This document shows positions 45,036 through 64,000 of a stretch of DNA of 64,000 nucleotides, in pieces. Below the pieces are notes generated by a model. It saw only the letters and a list, made by a program, of their open reading frames with translations. It did no database searches and was not told the DNA's origin. The DNA is taken from positions 30,554,835-30,618,834 of the forward strand of contig CM060312.1 of the NCBI GenBank assembly GCA_030674185.1, written 5' to 3'. A program made the translations under genes and the position numbers. Within the stretch, counting starts at the first letter, position 1, and each line of letters begins with the position of its first letter. The stretch is from Monoplex corrugatus (taxonomy: Eukaryota; Mollusca; Gastropoda; Littorinimorpha; Ranellidae).

Positions 45036-46667
45036 CTTGCCACGATGGGTTCATCAGATCCTGTTGAAGTAGCTAATGTACCATTTTTGACCTACTGATC
45101 ATGAAGTGTTGGATGTTGGAATCCCATGTATATGTAGTGTTAGAATTTTATCTGAATCGTCAGTGTAGAGCAGCAGGTCAGGTCATCAGTCATTCACCCT
45201 TTTCATTCCTTTGGCCTATTTAGCCATGGCACAGCCAACAGGACAGGGATTTTCAGTTGCAGTTTGTGTTCCAGACCAGACAGTGTGTTCTTTTGGGTTG
45301 AGTCTTTTTTCATTTGTTCTCGTTTTTTTCTTTCTGTTTGGTCGTACTGTTGCAAGGCCAACAACCGTACTTTCCCCTGTCTACGGGCTGTAACAACATA
45401 CTTGCATTTTACACTGCTCCTGAAAAGGTTGTGGGGTGTTCCTGCGGCAGAGTGTGTCAGTATTTCTTCAGTTAATTTCTGTCTCCTCTCATCTCCCCTC
45501 CCCTACCCCTTGGGGATGCCAGGGGCCCTTTCAGTATTAATAGCATCCCCACCTTCTGGAAATTCTGTGCTAGAAATGTCATCTTTTCTGTCACTCTCTT
45601 TGTTTCTGCCTTGTTGTTTTGCTTCCTATCATTTCTTCCCATCTTTTTCTGCCTTGCTGGACCATTCACCTGTGTGTGTTCGATAAAGTCTTACATATTT
45701 TCTCGCAGGATTGATAATTGGTTCCATGTATTAAGAGCATTTTGGCTCTCAGAAAATGTAATGTGCAGAAGCAGTTATAGGTAATTTAGGCCCGTTTTCG
45801 TGTATGTCTTTTTGTTCCTAGTTATGTTAAAATTTGTATTCAGGTATGTTTTTTAAATCCCCTGTGTGATAAATTGGACAGAGTGGTCAGCGTCAGGGGC
45901 ATCTCCTTAGATTATGTGCGCAAATGTATTGATATGTGTACTTAACTTTCTTTTTCCTTTTTATATTTCCTGTCGAAGTATTGTGTATGTTTTGGAACAG
46001 TTATAGCCCTGATATTGCTCTACGCAATAAGCCTGGCTTTAAACAGAAATAGTAATAACAACAATCTTGTGTCACCCTTGTGACTGCATGCTGAAATTTC
46101 AGACACAAACACCTGCTTATTGGAATAGGCGCTGTACTCTTAGCACTGTTCTTCTAGGGTTGTGCGAGCCTGATTTTTATCCCGCGGGGGTATGCCTATG
46201 TTTTATGCAGACTTGCCGGTTTATTTGACAAAGCTGTGGACCTAAGATTTGAGTCTTGGGTTCTGCTCCAGCTTGCAACTGTCAGCTCTGTACTTCATGT
46301 ACGCTTGCTTCAAGGATTATATGAATACATGTAGTTGGTGCGGAATTTGTGTGTTGTTGCATAAATAACAAACCAGAGAATTTGTTGCACCTGTTTATTC
46401 TGCCATATTGTTCCAGAGCCTCCCTAATCCATGGGGCCTAACTTTTGATGTAAATCTCAGTTATTGGATTAATTCCCTTGCATTGTATACGTGGTCTTCG
46501 GTATAGATGCTACGTACTAGGATATGACAGCAACCAGCCTGTCTTAAGGCTCCAGTGGTTCTGGCGATACCAGTTAAGTATTTCAGAGGTCCTGTTCTGT
46601 CAGTATTGACTGTTTTTGTCCTTCTTTGCACTTGAATGCCATGTGAATTGCCCAGGAACACGTTTGT
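45036..46667. other. THUMPD3 3' flank with family C repeat
   Basis: Family C (+) at about 45495-46065, starting TTGGGGATGCCAGGGGCCC, with TAGCATCCCCACCTTCTGG and ending at GCTCTACGCAATAAGCC and an (AAT/AAC) tail. SINE family B-like pieces lie near 46205-46340 and 46540-46650. No gene is recognised. Confidence 0.55.
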
Positions 46668-47236
46668 TTATGGTACGTTCACACTAGGCTGTAACCACGA
46701 TCTAATCAAATGGTTACATCGCTCTCTAACTAACTGGAACCACAAATTTTTGGTTGCAGTGGGTTCCCATCGGTTAGACGATTTTTCGGGAAGACCCGAT
46801 TTTTTGTTAGATAGGTGGTTAGATGGCCCCCAAAAATATGACTTGGGAGATAAAAATTTTTCGAGGTTACATCGCCCGATCAAGTTATAAACGGTTACAA
46901 AGGCATTCACACTAGTCCCCATCGGTTCCAGTGAGTTAGAGCAGAAAATAGAGGCGGAGCCGAGTTTGAAAAAAACTCCGACGTCAAAACAAAAAGCATG
47001 CCTTGCACGCACGCTGCGTGCGGTATGCAAATTGTCTGGCCCGACACATCTAACCGACTGCAAGTGATTGCAACCTTCTTTGCATGGTTGGGGTTAGTTA
47101 TAGTGAGTTACATCGACGCGTGTTGTAACTTGATCAGTTACAGTGTGAATGTATTTAAGCTGGCTGACTGTCATTTTTTTTCGTTGTTCTTGCTGCGTCT
47201 ACACGAAGCCACGACACACGAGACTGATTTTTCGAC

Positions 47237-48457
47237 ATGTCTTCTGACTCTGATGTTGCTGCTTCCGACCAGTCCCTGGCTGCACGTGAGCAGGATGAGC
47301 GACTGCAGGAGCCCCCATCCACCCCACCTGCCTTTGAGACTACCGCCGGTGCTGGCAAGGGCAAAGGAAAGGGGAAGGGCAAGAGAGGCAAGAAGGCAGT
47401 GGAGGGACACCTGACTGAGGACCAGAAGCAGGAGGCCATAGATTTTTTGCGGGAGAGGCCCTACCTTTATAATCGGAGTCACTCCGATTATAAAGATGCA
47501 GCCAAGCGGAACCGGGAATGGAAGGAGTTCGCTGACCAGTTGGGAGTGCCCGTCGCAGTCCTCATGAGTTGGTACCGTTGCATGCGGGCCCTGCTGGGAC
47601 GGGCGAAGAAGGCCAAGACGAAGAGTGGATCAGCAGATGTTCGTCTTCCGCGTGCCCAGGAGTATGTGTGGACGCACATGCAGTTCGTGGTGCCCTACAT
47701 CAGTCAGATTTCATCTGACACCCTGGGCCCCAAGAAGAGGAAGCCAACTGCTGAGCCTGTGGAGCTCACTGAGTCTGAGGCTGAATTCGACCATGACCAG
47801 TCTGCTCCAAGTTTGATGGTGCCTGGACATGCTGGCATCTACAGTGCACGCCCCTCAGCCTCCACTCCAGTCTCCGCTTCTAGACGTCGCCGTGTGGGCC
47901 CTTCAACAAGAAAGGCCAGTGGGGACTCAGCAGCCGCGACCTGTTGCGGCCACTTGTGCTCCCAGCTGGACTCCATGATGCAGCACTTGGCCAAACCGGA
48001 GTTGCAGTTTTGGACCACTCTGCACTGGCGGGTTGATCACTTTACCCCAGCCCAGATGATGGACCTGCAGGAGGAGGTGTGGAATGTGGTGGTGAAACAT
48101 GTGAGGAGGAATGGCCAGAAGCCTGACCCCATTGCCACCACCGTCCGTGCAGACCCAACGCCTGCAACGTGGTTCCAACCCGCTGCTGGTGGATCCAGAG
48201 GTGGACTTAGTGCCTACTCGACAGCTCCTCCTCCAGCCATGGACCAGCAAGGGCCATCGACGATGCCAGCACCACCTGAGAGTCTGGAGGCGTTCCTGGC
48301 AGGGAGTCTGGACAGTCAGTTGATGACTGTAGCACAACAACGACGGTCGTCACCCAGGAAGTCCGCCACACCGATTAAGGTCCCAAGGCAGCCCGCACCT
48401 TCCAACACGTTTCCGCTGACAGTACAGGATGTGGGCATCGACTTCTTGGACCTGTAG
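47237..48457 (+). CDS. Harbinger accessory protein, MADF-like
   Basis: An intact 406-residue ORF. Elements of this superfamily carry a second DNA-binding protein, Myb/SANT- or MADF-related, that helps the transposase enter the nucleus and bind the ends. Residues 1-55 are acidic and then Gly/Lys-rich (GKGKGKGKGKRGKK near 40-53, a likely nuclear signal). About 58-125 is MADF-like, with LTEDQKQEAIDFLRERPYLY, SDYKDAAKRNREWKEFADQL and LMSWYRCMRALLGRAKK. The region around 145-158 (WTHMQFVVPYI) follows, then a Ser/Pro/Arg-rich tail and a short conserved helical patch (TCCGHLCSQLDSMMQH) near 236-251. An AATAAA lies at 48636. The open frame suggests a young element. Confidence 0.8.
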   Translation: MSSDSDVAASDQSLAAREQDERLQEPPSTPPAFETTAGAGKGKGKGKGKRGKKAVEGHLTEDQKQEAIDFLRERPYLYNRSHSDYKDAAKRNREWKEFADQLGVPVAVLMSWYRCMRALLGRAKKAKTKSGSADVRLPRAQEYVWTHMQFVVPYISQISSDTLGPKKRKPTAEPVELTESEAEFDHDQSAPSLMVPGHAGIYSARPSASTPVSASRRRRVGPSTRKASGDSAAATCCGHLCSQLDSMMQHLAKPELQFWTTLHWRVDHFTPAQMMDLQEEVWNVVVKHVRRNGQKPDPIATTVRADPTPATWFQPAAGGSRGGLSAYSTAPPPAMDQQGPSTMPAPPESLEAFLAGSLDSQLMTVAQQRRSSPRKSATPIKVPRQPAPSNTFPLTVQDVGIDFLDL

Positions 48458-48750
48458 ATGCATTCCTAGGTGCATCGGCCTTTTAAGGGCCACAATTGTT
48501 CCCAAGAGACTTAGTTTGGTTGCATTGCCCTACCCCACACATGCACACAGCCTAACACTGGTCTCATCCCCAGACCCAGAAGGTCAATCCTAAAAATATC
48601 CACACTTCATGTTTGTTTGTCTGTTTGTTTATTGAAATAAAATGAAACAGAATAAAAAAAATGATACAATTGACCTATGTTTTTTTTTTGGGGGGGAAGG
48701 GGTGGTGAAGATGGGGGATTGAAATTCCAGGAAAAGGTGTTTATTTTATG

Positions 48751-48797
<47 letters not shown>

Positions 48798-49137
48798 GGG
48801 GTGTGCTTGTGTATGTTAGTTTATGTGTGTGTGTGTGTTTTTTTGGATAGCCACAAAAGAGATATCACAAACACAGAGACAGAAAAATATACATTTCAAT
48901 ACCTCAAGATAAATTTATCAGTGAGAAACAACCGGTATTTAATTTTTGGCCACAGTTTGTGCCCATGTATATACATTTGGTTATACCATAGTCATATAAC
49001 ACAACGCTGTCTTTATGTGTGTCTGTCTGTCTCACCCCCTTCTGTGTGTACGTCCGTTTGTGTCTGTATCCCCATCTTTCTCGGTGTATGTTTATGTGTA
49101 TGTCTGTCTGTGTGTCTGTTTGTGTGTCTGTCTATTG

Positions 49138-49204
<67 letters not shown>

Positions 49205-49325
49205 ACTCTATCAATATGTCATTTGGATAAAGCGGATTAATGCAACAACCCAGGAAATAAATCTCTTTGAAAATTTTTTAGGCCCTGAAAAGGGCCAATG
49301 ATCTGAAGTTGTACTCATGGCCATA
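48458..49325. other. Harbinger interior with (GT)n and (CT)n
   Basis: A region between the convergent ORFs. (GT)n lies at 48754-48796 and (CT)n at 49139-49200, with AATAAA-type signals in both orientations around 48628-48641. No gene is seen. Confidence 0.8.
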
Positions 49326-50720
49326 TCACTGTGGAGAGGAGGGAGCTGGAGACGGCGGTGCAGACTCAGCTTGGGGTGAAGCAGCAGCAGCAGGGTTGCG
49401 GTTGGGATTGGCAGCACCGGGTGGTTGGTGGACACTGGCCTTGTCCCACTGCCATGGGACAATCCCTGCAGGACTCCCGAAGAAGTCAGCCAGCGTTTCC
49501 CTTACTTTCTTCCCATCGGTGTTGGCTCGTCCTGCTCGTGGCTGTGGTTGCTCAGTCCAGATGACGTGTTCTCTCCAGGCACCAGGCAGCACATTCATGT
49601 GGGCATCCTCCCTGTCCACTGCATCCTGAGGTGGGGGAAGTCGGTCCAGCAGCAGGTTGTGGAGTGTGGTGCAACACTTCATGACTGCTCTGGCGTTTTC
49701 AGGTGTCAGCTCGCAGGTGCTGAGCATCAATCGGAACCGTTGTGCCAGCAGACCAAAGGCGTTCTCCACCACCCTTCTTGCTCGTGACAGCCTGTAGTTG
49801 AAGATAAGCTCCTTGGGTGCCATGCTTTGCCTGGAGTAGGGCTTCATACAGTAGTCCTTGAGTGCGAAGGCATCATCACTGACGATGTAGTAGGGCACAT
49901 CTGTAGTGTCCTGAGGGTCGTCAGTGAGAGGGCATGGAGCTGGCCGGTTGATGGTGCCGTCCTAAAGGTCCTGTCGCAGGTCGGTTTCCAGGAAGATTTG
50001 GGCATCGGACATGTGGCCTAATCCCCCAAACTCCACCCATAGGAACTTGTAGTCCGCATCCACCAGGGCAAGCATGGGGATGGAAAAGTAGCCCTTGTAG
50101 TTGTGATACAGACTCCCACTGTTGCGTGGCTTCTTGATCGCAACATGCTTCCCGTCCAATGCCCCCATGGTGTGGGGCATGTTCCAGCGGGTGTAGAACT
50201 TGTCGGCGATGGTCTTCCAGTGGTCTTCAGTCCACTCCTCCGGGAACACTTCAGCATTGAAGGCCTCCGTGATGGCCCTGCACACCGCAGGTAGGAAGGT
50301 GCTGATGGTAGATACCCCAATCCTGAAGGCGTAGCACAAGGACCTGTAGTTGTCCCCAGTGGCCAGGTACCTCAGTGTCACAGCCAGCTTCAGGCCAGGT
50401 TCAATGGCTTTTCACATTCGAGTGTCTTCCTTGCTGATGGCGGGACGAATCAGGTCCAGGACCTCGAGGAAGACTCCTGGGGTCAGTCTGGTGTAGTTCC
50501 TGAACATCCTCTCTTCAACGTTGGCCATGTTGAGGTCCAGCAGGGTGTAGTAGTGGCCCAACTCCCTCCTTCTGTCCTCAGTGAGCCAGTTGCGAACCCA
50601 GAAACGCCTCCAGGTTGGACGTCTCCTACGCCGTCCCTCCTCTCTAACGACATGATGATCGTGGTGGTGATGCAGGTCTCGGTGAAATCGAGCCAAGAAT
50701 ACCGGTACAGCGACGTTCAT
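49326..50720 (-). pseudogene. Harbinger transposase, two in-frame stops
   Basis: One continuous minus-strand frame of 464 codons is broken only by TGA at 50412-50414 and TAG at 49962-49964, with no frameshift. The product would cut and paste the element. The N-terminal part has RRRPTWRRFWVRNWL and YTRLTPGVFLEVLDLI. The helix-turn-helix region has VTLRYLATGDNYRSLCYAFR and GVSTISTFLP. The DDE core shows MGALDGKHVAIKKP (first Asp near 189), LVDADYKFLWVEFGG with SDAQIF (second Asp near 221) and RARRVVENAFGLLAQRF (Glu near 319). It is related to HARBI1. All three catalytic acids are retained. Whether the two stops are real mutations, assembly errors or read through cannot be told here. Confidence 0.88.
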
Positions 50721-51240
50721 GATGACAGGTCAAGATGGAATGAAGAGACCCCCCTGAAACAAGGGGGTTTTATACTTTCAAAGGGAGTTACAAGGGAGTT
50801 ACAAGACCCAAGTTCAAACAGGTTGCAGCAGGTCACATCAGGCTGGTGGAGATGCACAATCTCAAGACACCCCACCTCATGGAAACCCACGGGAACCACA
50901 GAAAACAAAAGTATACCCCAATCTGTACATGACGCCTCAGCCACAGCACCCCTGTAACTTGGCTTGTAACTTGTTAAGTTAGAACGAAGTTACAACGGTA
51001 GTTAGATGCCACCAGTCTAACTTCAGCGCAAAACAAAACCCAGCCAGCCAGCGAGAACTGCTGCTCTCAGTCAAAAAACGCGCGGGAAAAGGGGTGGAGC
51101 CTAATAGTTAGACAGTGGTTAGACGCTTTCCGTTCACACATGCTGTATCAAAAATCTAGAGTTTGTCTCATGGTAGTTACATCCCTCAATGTAACCATTT
51201 GGTTAGATTGTGGTTACAGCCTAGTGTGAACGTACCATTA

Positions 51241-51779
51241 TAAGTATTATACATACACGCGTGCGCGCACGCACGCACGCACGTTCACACACACACACCA
51301 CGTACTTATGTACACACATACACATGTATACACACACACTCACATACACACACACATGCACACACACATACATGCATACACGCATATACACACATGCGGT
51401 CACACACAATTTAAGAACATGTACAATCGGATCAACTCATGCTCTACTGATAACACACACATGCACGCACGCATGCACGCACACACATGAACACACACAC
51501 GCACACATACACGCACACACACACACACACGCACACACACATACACACGCAATGTACACGTACACAGATACACAGAGCTGTTTGTGAAAAAGGAATTCAT
51601 TTCTTCTTGATTATTTGATATACCAATAACAGTACAAATCCGTGATCATGGCTCGGTGTTTTGATACGTAAGATCAACTCCAAATATTACACAATGCCAT
51701 GAAATATTAACAACACCAATAGTTACATAATTATTTGAAGAAATGACTCATTTAATTATGTAATTATTTCAAGGAATGA
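51241..51779. repeat. (CA)n-rich tract and AT spacer
   Basis: CA/GCAC/ATAC repeats occupy about 51254-51550, followed by AT-rich sequence including a short duplication of TAATTATTTGAAGAAATGAC near 51730-51780. Confidence 0.8.
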
Positions 51780-52195
51780 CAATTATTTTAGAGATGCCAT
51801 GCCTTCTTCTGTCAACTCTTCTTTCTGTATCATTGTTTTTAGTAATCTTATCATTCTTTTGTGTCATCATTTGATGAATATGGTCATAAGTGTGATCTAA
51901 CAGTCTCTGCCTGACTTGTCCGAAAGTTAAAGAATAAGCTTGTGCTAATTTTACTTGATATTTTTGGTCCCCTGCGGGGATGCCAGGGGCTCTTTCAGTA
52001 TAAATAGTATCCCCACCTTCTGGAAATTCTGTGCTAGAATGTTCCACTTTTCTATCACTCTCTTTGTTTCTGCCTTGCTCCTTTGTTCTTTGTCATGTGT
52101 TCCAGACCATTCTACTGTCTTTGAAATTCTGTCATTAGCTCCCTGTATTCGGAGTATTGCAGACTTTAAGGCAAGATAAAGTACGGTCATACATG
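51780..52195 (+). repeat. family C interspersed repeat, head part
   Basis: TGCGGGGATGCCAGGGGCTC at about 51972, then ATAGTATCCCCACCTTCTGG and TTGTTTCTGCCTTGCTCC, matching 35425, 37185 and 45495. It is truncated on the right. Confidence 0.7.
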
Positions 52196-52376
52196 CAGAA
52201 ATCTACTCCCATTGTTAGTTAAGTAGGTTTGTCTGAATTTATATGTTTAAATAAAGAATGCTCGCAGGAGCTGTATTATGCGTAAGAAGATACTCTGTTT
52301 ACTGGCATGCGGGTTGTCTGAAGTAAGGGATGCAACTAATTTCTGCTACACCGTAAATGCCAGGTTGTGCCCCTTT

Positions 52377-52441
<65 letters not shown>

Positions 52442-53225
52442 AAGCCTCCTTTGCTGAAGTGACTTTGAGGAATGTGAGAATGAAAATGTTCTTGCAAACT
52501 GGCCTTACCCATTTGAATTTACGTTTATTTTCCATACATTTAGATAATAAATTGTAGATGGTCTGTTGAAGCCTGAAATGGTGAAGAGGTAGAGCACTGG
52601 TCTTCCAGTCTGCTTGCAAGGGTGCGAATCACATCCATAGAACTTTATATGTGCGTGCGGCATCCAGTCTACCCAGCTATGGATGGGTACCTGACTTTCG
52701 TCAAAGCTAGGGAAAGGTAAAGTAGCTAGGAACATGAGACGGGTGGTGCCTTTATAATATTAATGCTTAACTCTGTTGCGACTGCACTTGCCACAGCTGA
52801 GCTCTCCTGCTGACCTATGGCTGCCACTGTGAAATCACTGAGAACTGGGTGCAAGTGAACTTATCCATCGATTTCAGACAAAGAAACCGGCAAAACGTAG
52901 CTGAAGCGTTCAGCGGAAGTTCCCTCCTCAAAGGAAGCAACTGCCAACTACTAAATCATTAGCATAACAAAAGTAGAGGGAGTTATATCCCTAGACCGTC
53001 TGTTATTATGATCGAAGTAGCCTGTCCTCAGTGAGAGCTCAGCTGTTACTTCGATTGAAGTAGCCCGTCGTCAAAGAGTTAATGCTTGCACTGAGAAAAG
53101 TTGATGTCTAAAACATCTCACTCACTCATGACTTCAGGATTACGGGACAATGTGTACTTTTTTTTTTTTAGCTGGCCCACAAATAGGAAGATTGCACCAA
53201 ACAAGAAAACCACAGATATCTTTGC
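52196..53225. other. spacer with (CT)n and tRNA-like SINE
   Basis: (CT)n at 52378-52438. A tRNA-like SINE head lies at about 52575-52640 (GGTGAAGAGGTAGAGCACTGG box A region; AAGGGTGCGAATCAC box B-like). An A/T run is near 53160. No gene is seen. Confidence 0.55.
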
Positions 53226-53385
53226 TTAACCCTTTGTCTCCCATACATTATCCACCACTTGCAAACACTTAACTCTGACTCCCTCACCCTATCCACCAGG
53301 GAGTCAAAGGGTTAAGTTCTTGCTTTGGTAGCATGGTTGCCAATGCAGGATGCTGGTGGACAGGGTGCAGGAGTCAAAAGGTTAA
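53226..53385. mobile_element. piggyBac-type MITE, nested pair
   Basis: TTAACCCTTTGTCTCCC on the left, CAGGAGTCAAAAGGTTAA on the right. Inside is a second TTAA-bounded short copy (ACTTAACTCTGACTCCC to GGGAGTCAAAGGGTTAAG). Confidence 0.75.
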
Positions 53386-54593
<1,208 letters not shown>

Positions 54594-54753
54594 TTAACCC
54601 TATGACTCCCATACCCTATCTACCAGCTTCAAAAACTTAACCATTTGACTCCCTCATCGTAGAGTTTGGGAGTCAAAGGGTTAAATTTTTGCGTTGCTAG
54701 CAGATTGACAATGCAGGGTGCTGGTGGACAAAGTGCGGGAGTCAAAGGGTTAA
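54594..54753. mobile_element. piggyBac-type MITE, nested pair
   Basis: Outer TTAACCCTATGACTCCC and GGGAGTCAAAGGGTTAA; inner TTAACCATTTGACTCCC to GGGAGTCAAAGGGTTAA. It lies in the likely 3' UTR of the PTGR1-like gene. Confidence 0.8.
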
Positions 54754-54786
54754 AGTGAAGCAGCTGACAACGTATCAGTCACGAAG

Positions 54787-63334
<8,548 letters not shown>

Positions 63335-64000
63335 CTAGCCTGCTGACGGGTATCAGGTGTTCCGGCTGATGGGTATCAGGTGTTCCTGCTGATGGGTATC
63401 AGGTGTTCCTGCTGACGGGTATCAGGTGTTCCTGCTGACGGGTATCAGGTGTTCCTGCTGACGGGTATCAGGTGTTCCTGCTGATGGATATCAGGTGTTC
63501 CTGCTGATGGGTATCAGGTGTTCCTGCTGACGGGTATCAGGTGTTCCTGCTGACGGGTATCAGGTGTTCCTGCTGACGGGTATCAGGTGTTCCTGCTGAT
63601 GGGTATCAGGTGTTCCTGCTGATGGATATCAGGTGTTCCTGCTGATGGATGGGTATCAGGTGTTCCTGCTGATGGGTAACAGGTGTTCCTGCTGATGGGT
63701 AACAGGTGTTCCTGCTGATGGGTAACAGGTGTTCCTGCTGATGGATATCAGGTGTTCCTGCTGATGGATGGGTATCAGGTGTTCCTGCTGATGGGTATCA
63801 GGTGTTCCTGCTGATGGGTATCAGGTGTTCCTGCTGAGGGGTATCAGGTGTTCCTGCTGATGGGTATCAGGTGTTCCTGCTGATGGATATCAGGTGTTCC
63901 TGCTGATGGATGGATATCAGGTGTTCCTGCTGATGGATGGTATCAGGTGTTCCTGCTGATGGGTATCAGGTGTTCCTGCTGATGGATGGATATCAGGTGT
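63335..64000. repeat. 23-bp minisatellite to window edge
   Basis: About 28 units of 23 bp (CTGATGGGTATCAGGTGTTC plus CTG), with GATGGATGG-extended and GTAACAGG variants. It begins at the 3' junction of the SINE at 63040-63325 and is cut by the window end. Confidence 0.96.

Larger units (their letters stand above)
46671..51237. mobile_element. PIF/Harbinger DNA transposon, 4.57 kb
   Basis: The ends TGGTACGTTCACACTAGG and its complement at 51220-51237 form terminal inverted repeats extending about 45 bp with few mismatches. TTA flanks both ends (46668-46670, 51238-51240), the 3-bp TWA duplication typical of the superfamily. Subterminal regions are rich in GGTTACA and GTTAGA. Two convergent genes fill it: a MADF-type ORF on plus and a DDE transposase on minus, separated by microsatellites. 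Confidence 0.93.

Noticed and set aside
47927..48340. 137-residue minus-strand frame
   Set aside because: Antisense shadow of the intact Harbinger accessory ORF.
49262..49320. THUMPD3-like exon reading ALKRANDLKLYS
   Set aside because: It has an AG in front and resembles exon 9 (ENLKLYS), but it lies inside the Harbinger element after the THUMPD3 stop, lacks a donor in frame and is only a dozen residues; treated as coincidence.

Overview
The window is animal nuclear DNA. Genes are split by GT-AG introns, only a few percent is protein-coding, and the rest is dense in (CA/GT)n and (CT/GA)n microsatellites, minisatellites, tRNA-headed SINEs, CR1/L2-like and RTE-like LINE pieces, a Penelope-like element and a PIF/Harbinger transposon. 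This repeat mix, including a family beginning CAGTTTCAGTTTCTCAA, fits a mollusc, most plausibly a marine gastropod. That assignment is inference; no sequence search was run.

Three host genes can be supported. (1) THUMPD3, + strand, 20314-44611, appears complete. Ten coding exons join in phase to 1545 nt (514 residues plus stop). The product is the tRNA guanosine-N2 methyltransferase that works with TRMT112. One exon is a 14-nt microexon (39275-39288) carrying most of the catalytic DLPFG motif. (2) A divergent gene of unknown identity has its first coding exon at 19858-20017 on the - strand. It encodes a protein that starts with a membrane anchor and shares a ~300 bp bidirectional promoter region with THUMPD3. 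(3) On the - strand, 54787-62703, lie the last four coding exons of a prostaglandin reductase 1 / alkenal reductase-like gene (PTGR1 family). Its 5' exons lie beyond the right edge. Its exon at 59029-59130 has a frame break, visible both from homology and from splice phase.

Layout. 1-5.8 kb: a 55-bp satellite, microsatellites, a MITE array and LINE crumbs. 5.8-9.5 kb: a CR1/L2-like LINE with an intact 994-residue ORF on the - strand. 9.5-19.8 kb: SINEs, a ~780-bp tandem duplication, long microsatellites and AT-rich sequence, probably intron or flank of the divergent gene. 20-44.6 kb: THUMPD3, whose introns hold a Penelope-like element with inverted terminal repeats, four minisatellites, SINEs and LINE fragments. 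44.6-46.7 kb: 3' flank with a 39-bp repeat. 46.67-51.24 kb: a PIF/Harbinger transposon with TIRs, a TTA target duplication, an intact MADF-type ORF and a transposase carrying two in-frame stops. 51-54 kb: microsatellites and repeats. 54-64 kb: the PTGR1-like gene, whose introns hold a 35-bp minisatellite, piggyBac-type MITEs, a probable solo LTR with a heat-shock-element cluster, SINEs and a 23-bp minisatellite running off the right edge.

The strongest candidates for a second look are the catalytic THUMPD3 microexon, the LTR-like block with near-perfect heat-shock elements nested in a MITE, the near-intact Harbinger and LINE elements, a 31-nt palindrome in the Harbinger ORF1, and a 78-bp inverted duplication between 18.1 and 21.1 kb. 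No CRISPR array, rRNA, canonical tRNA gene or operon is present.
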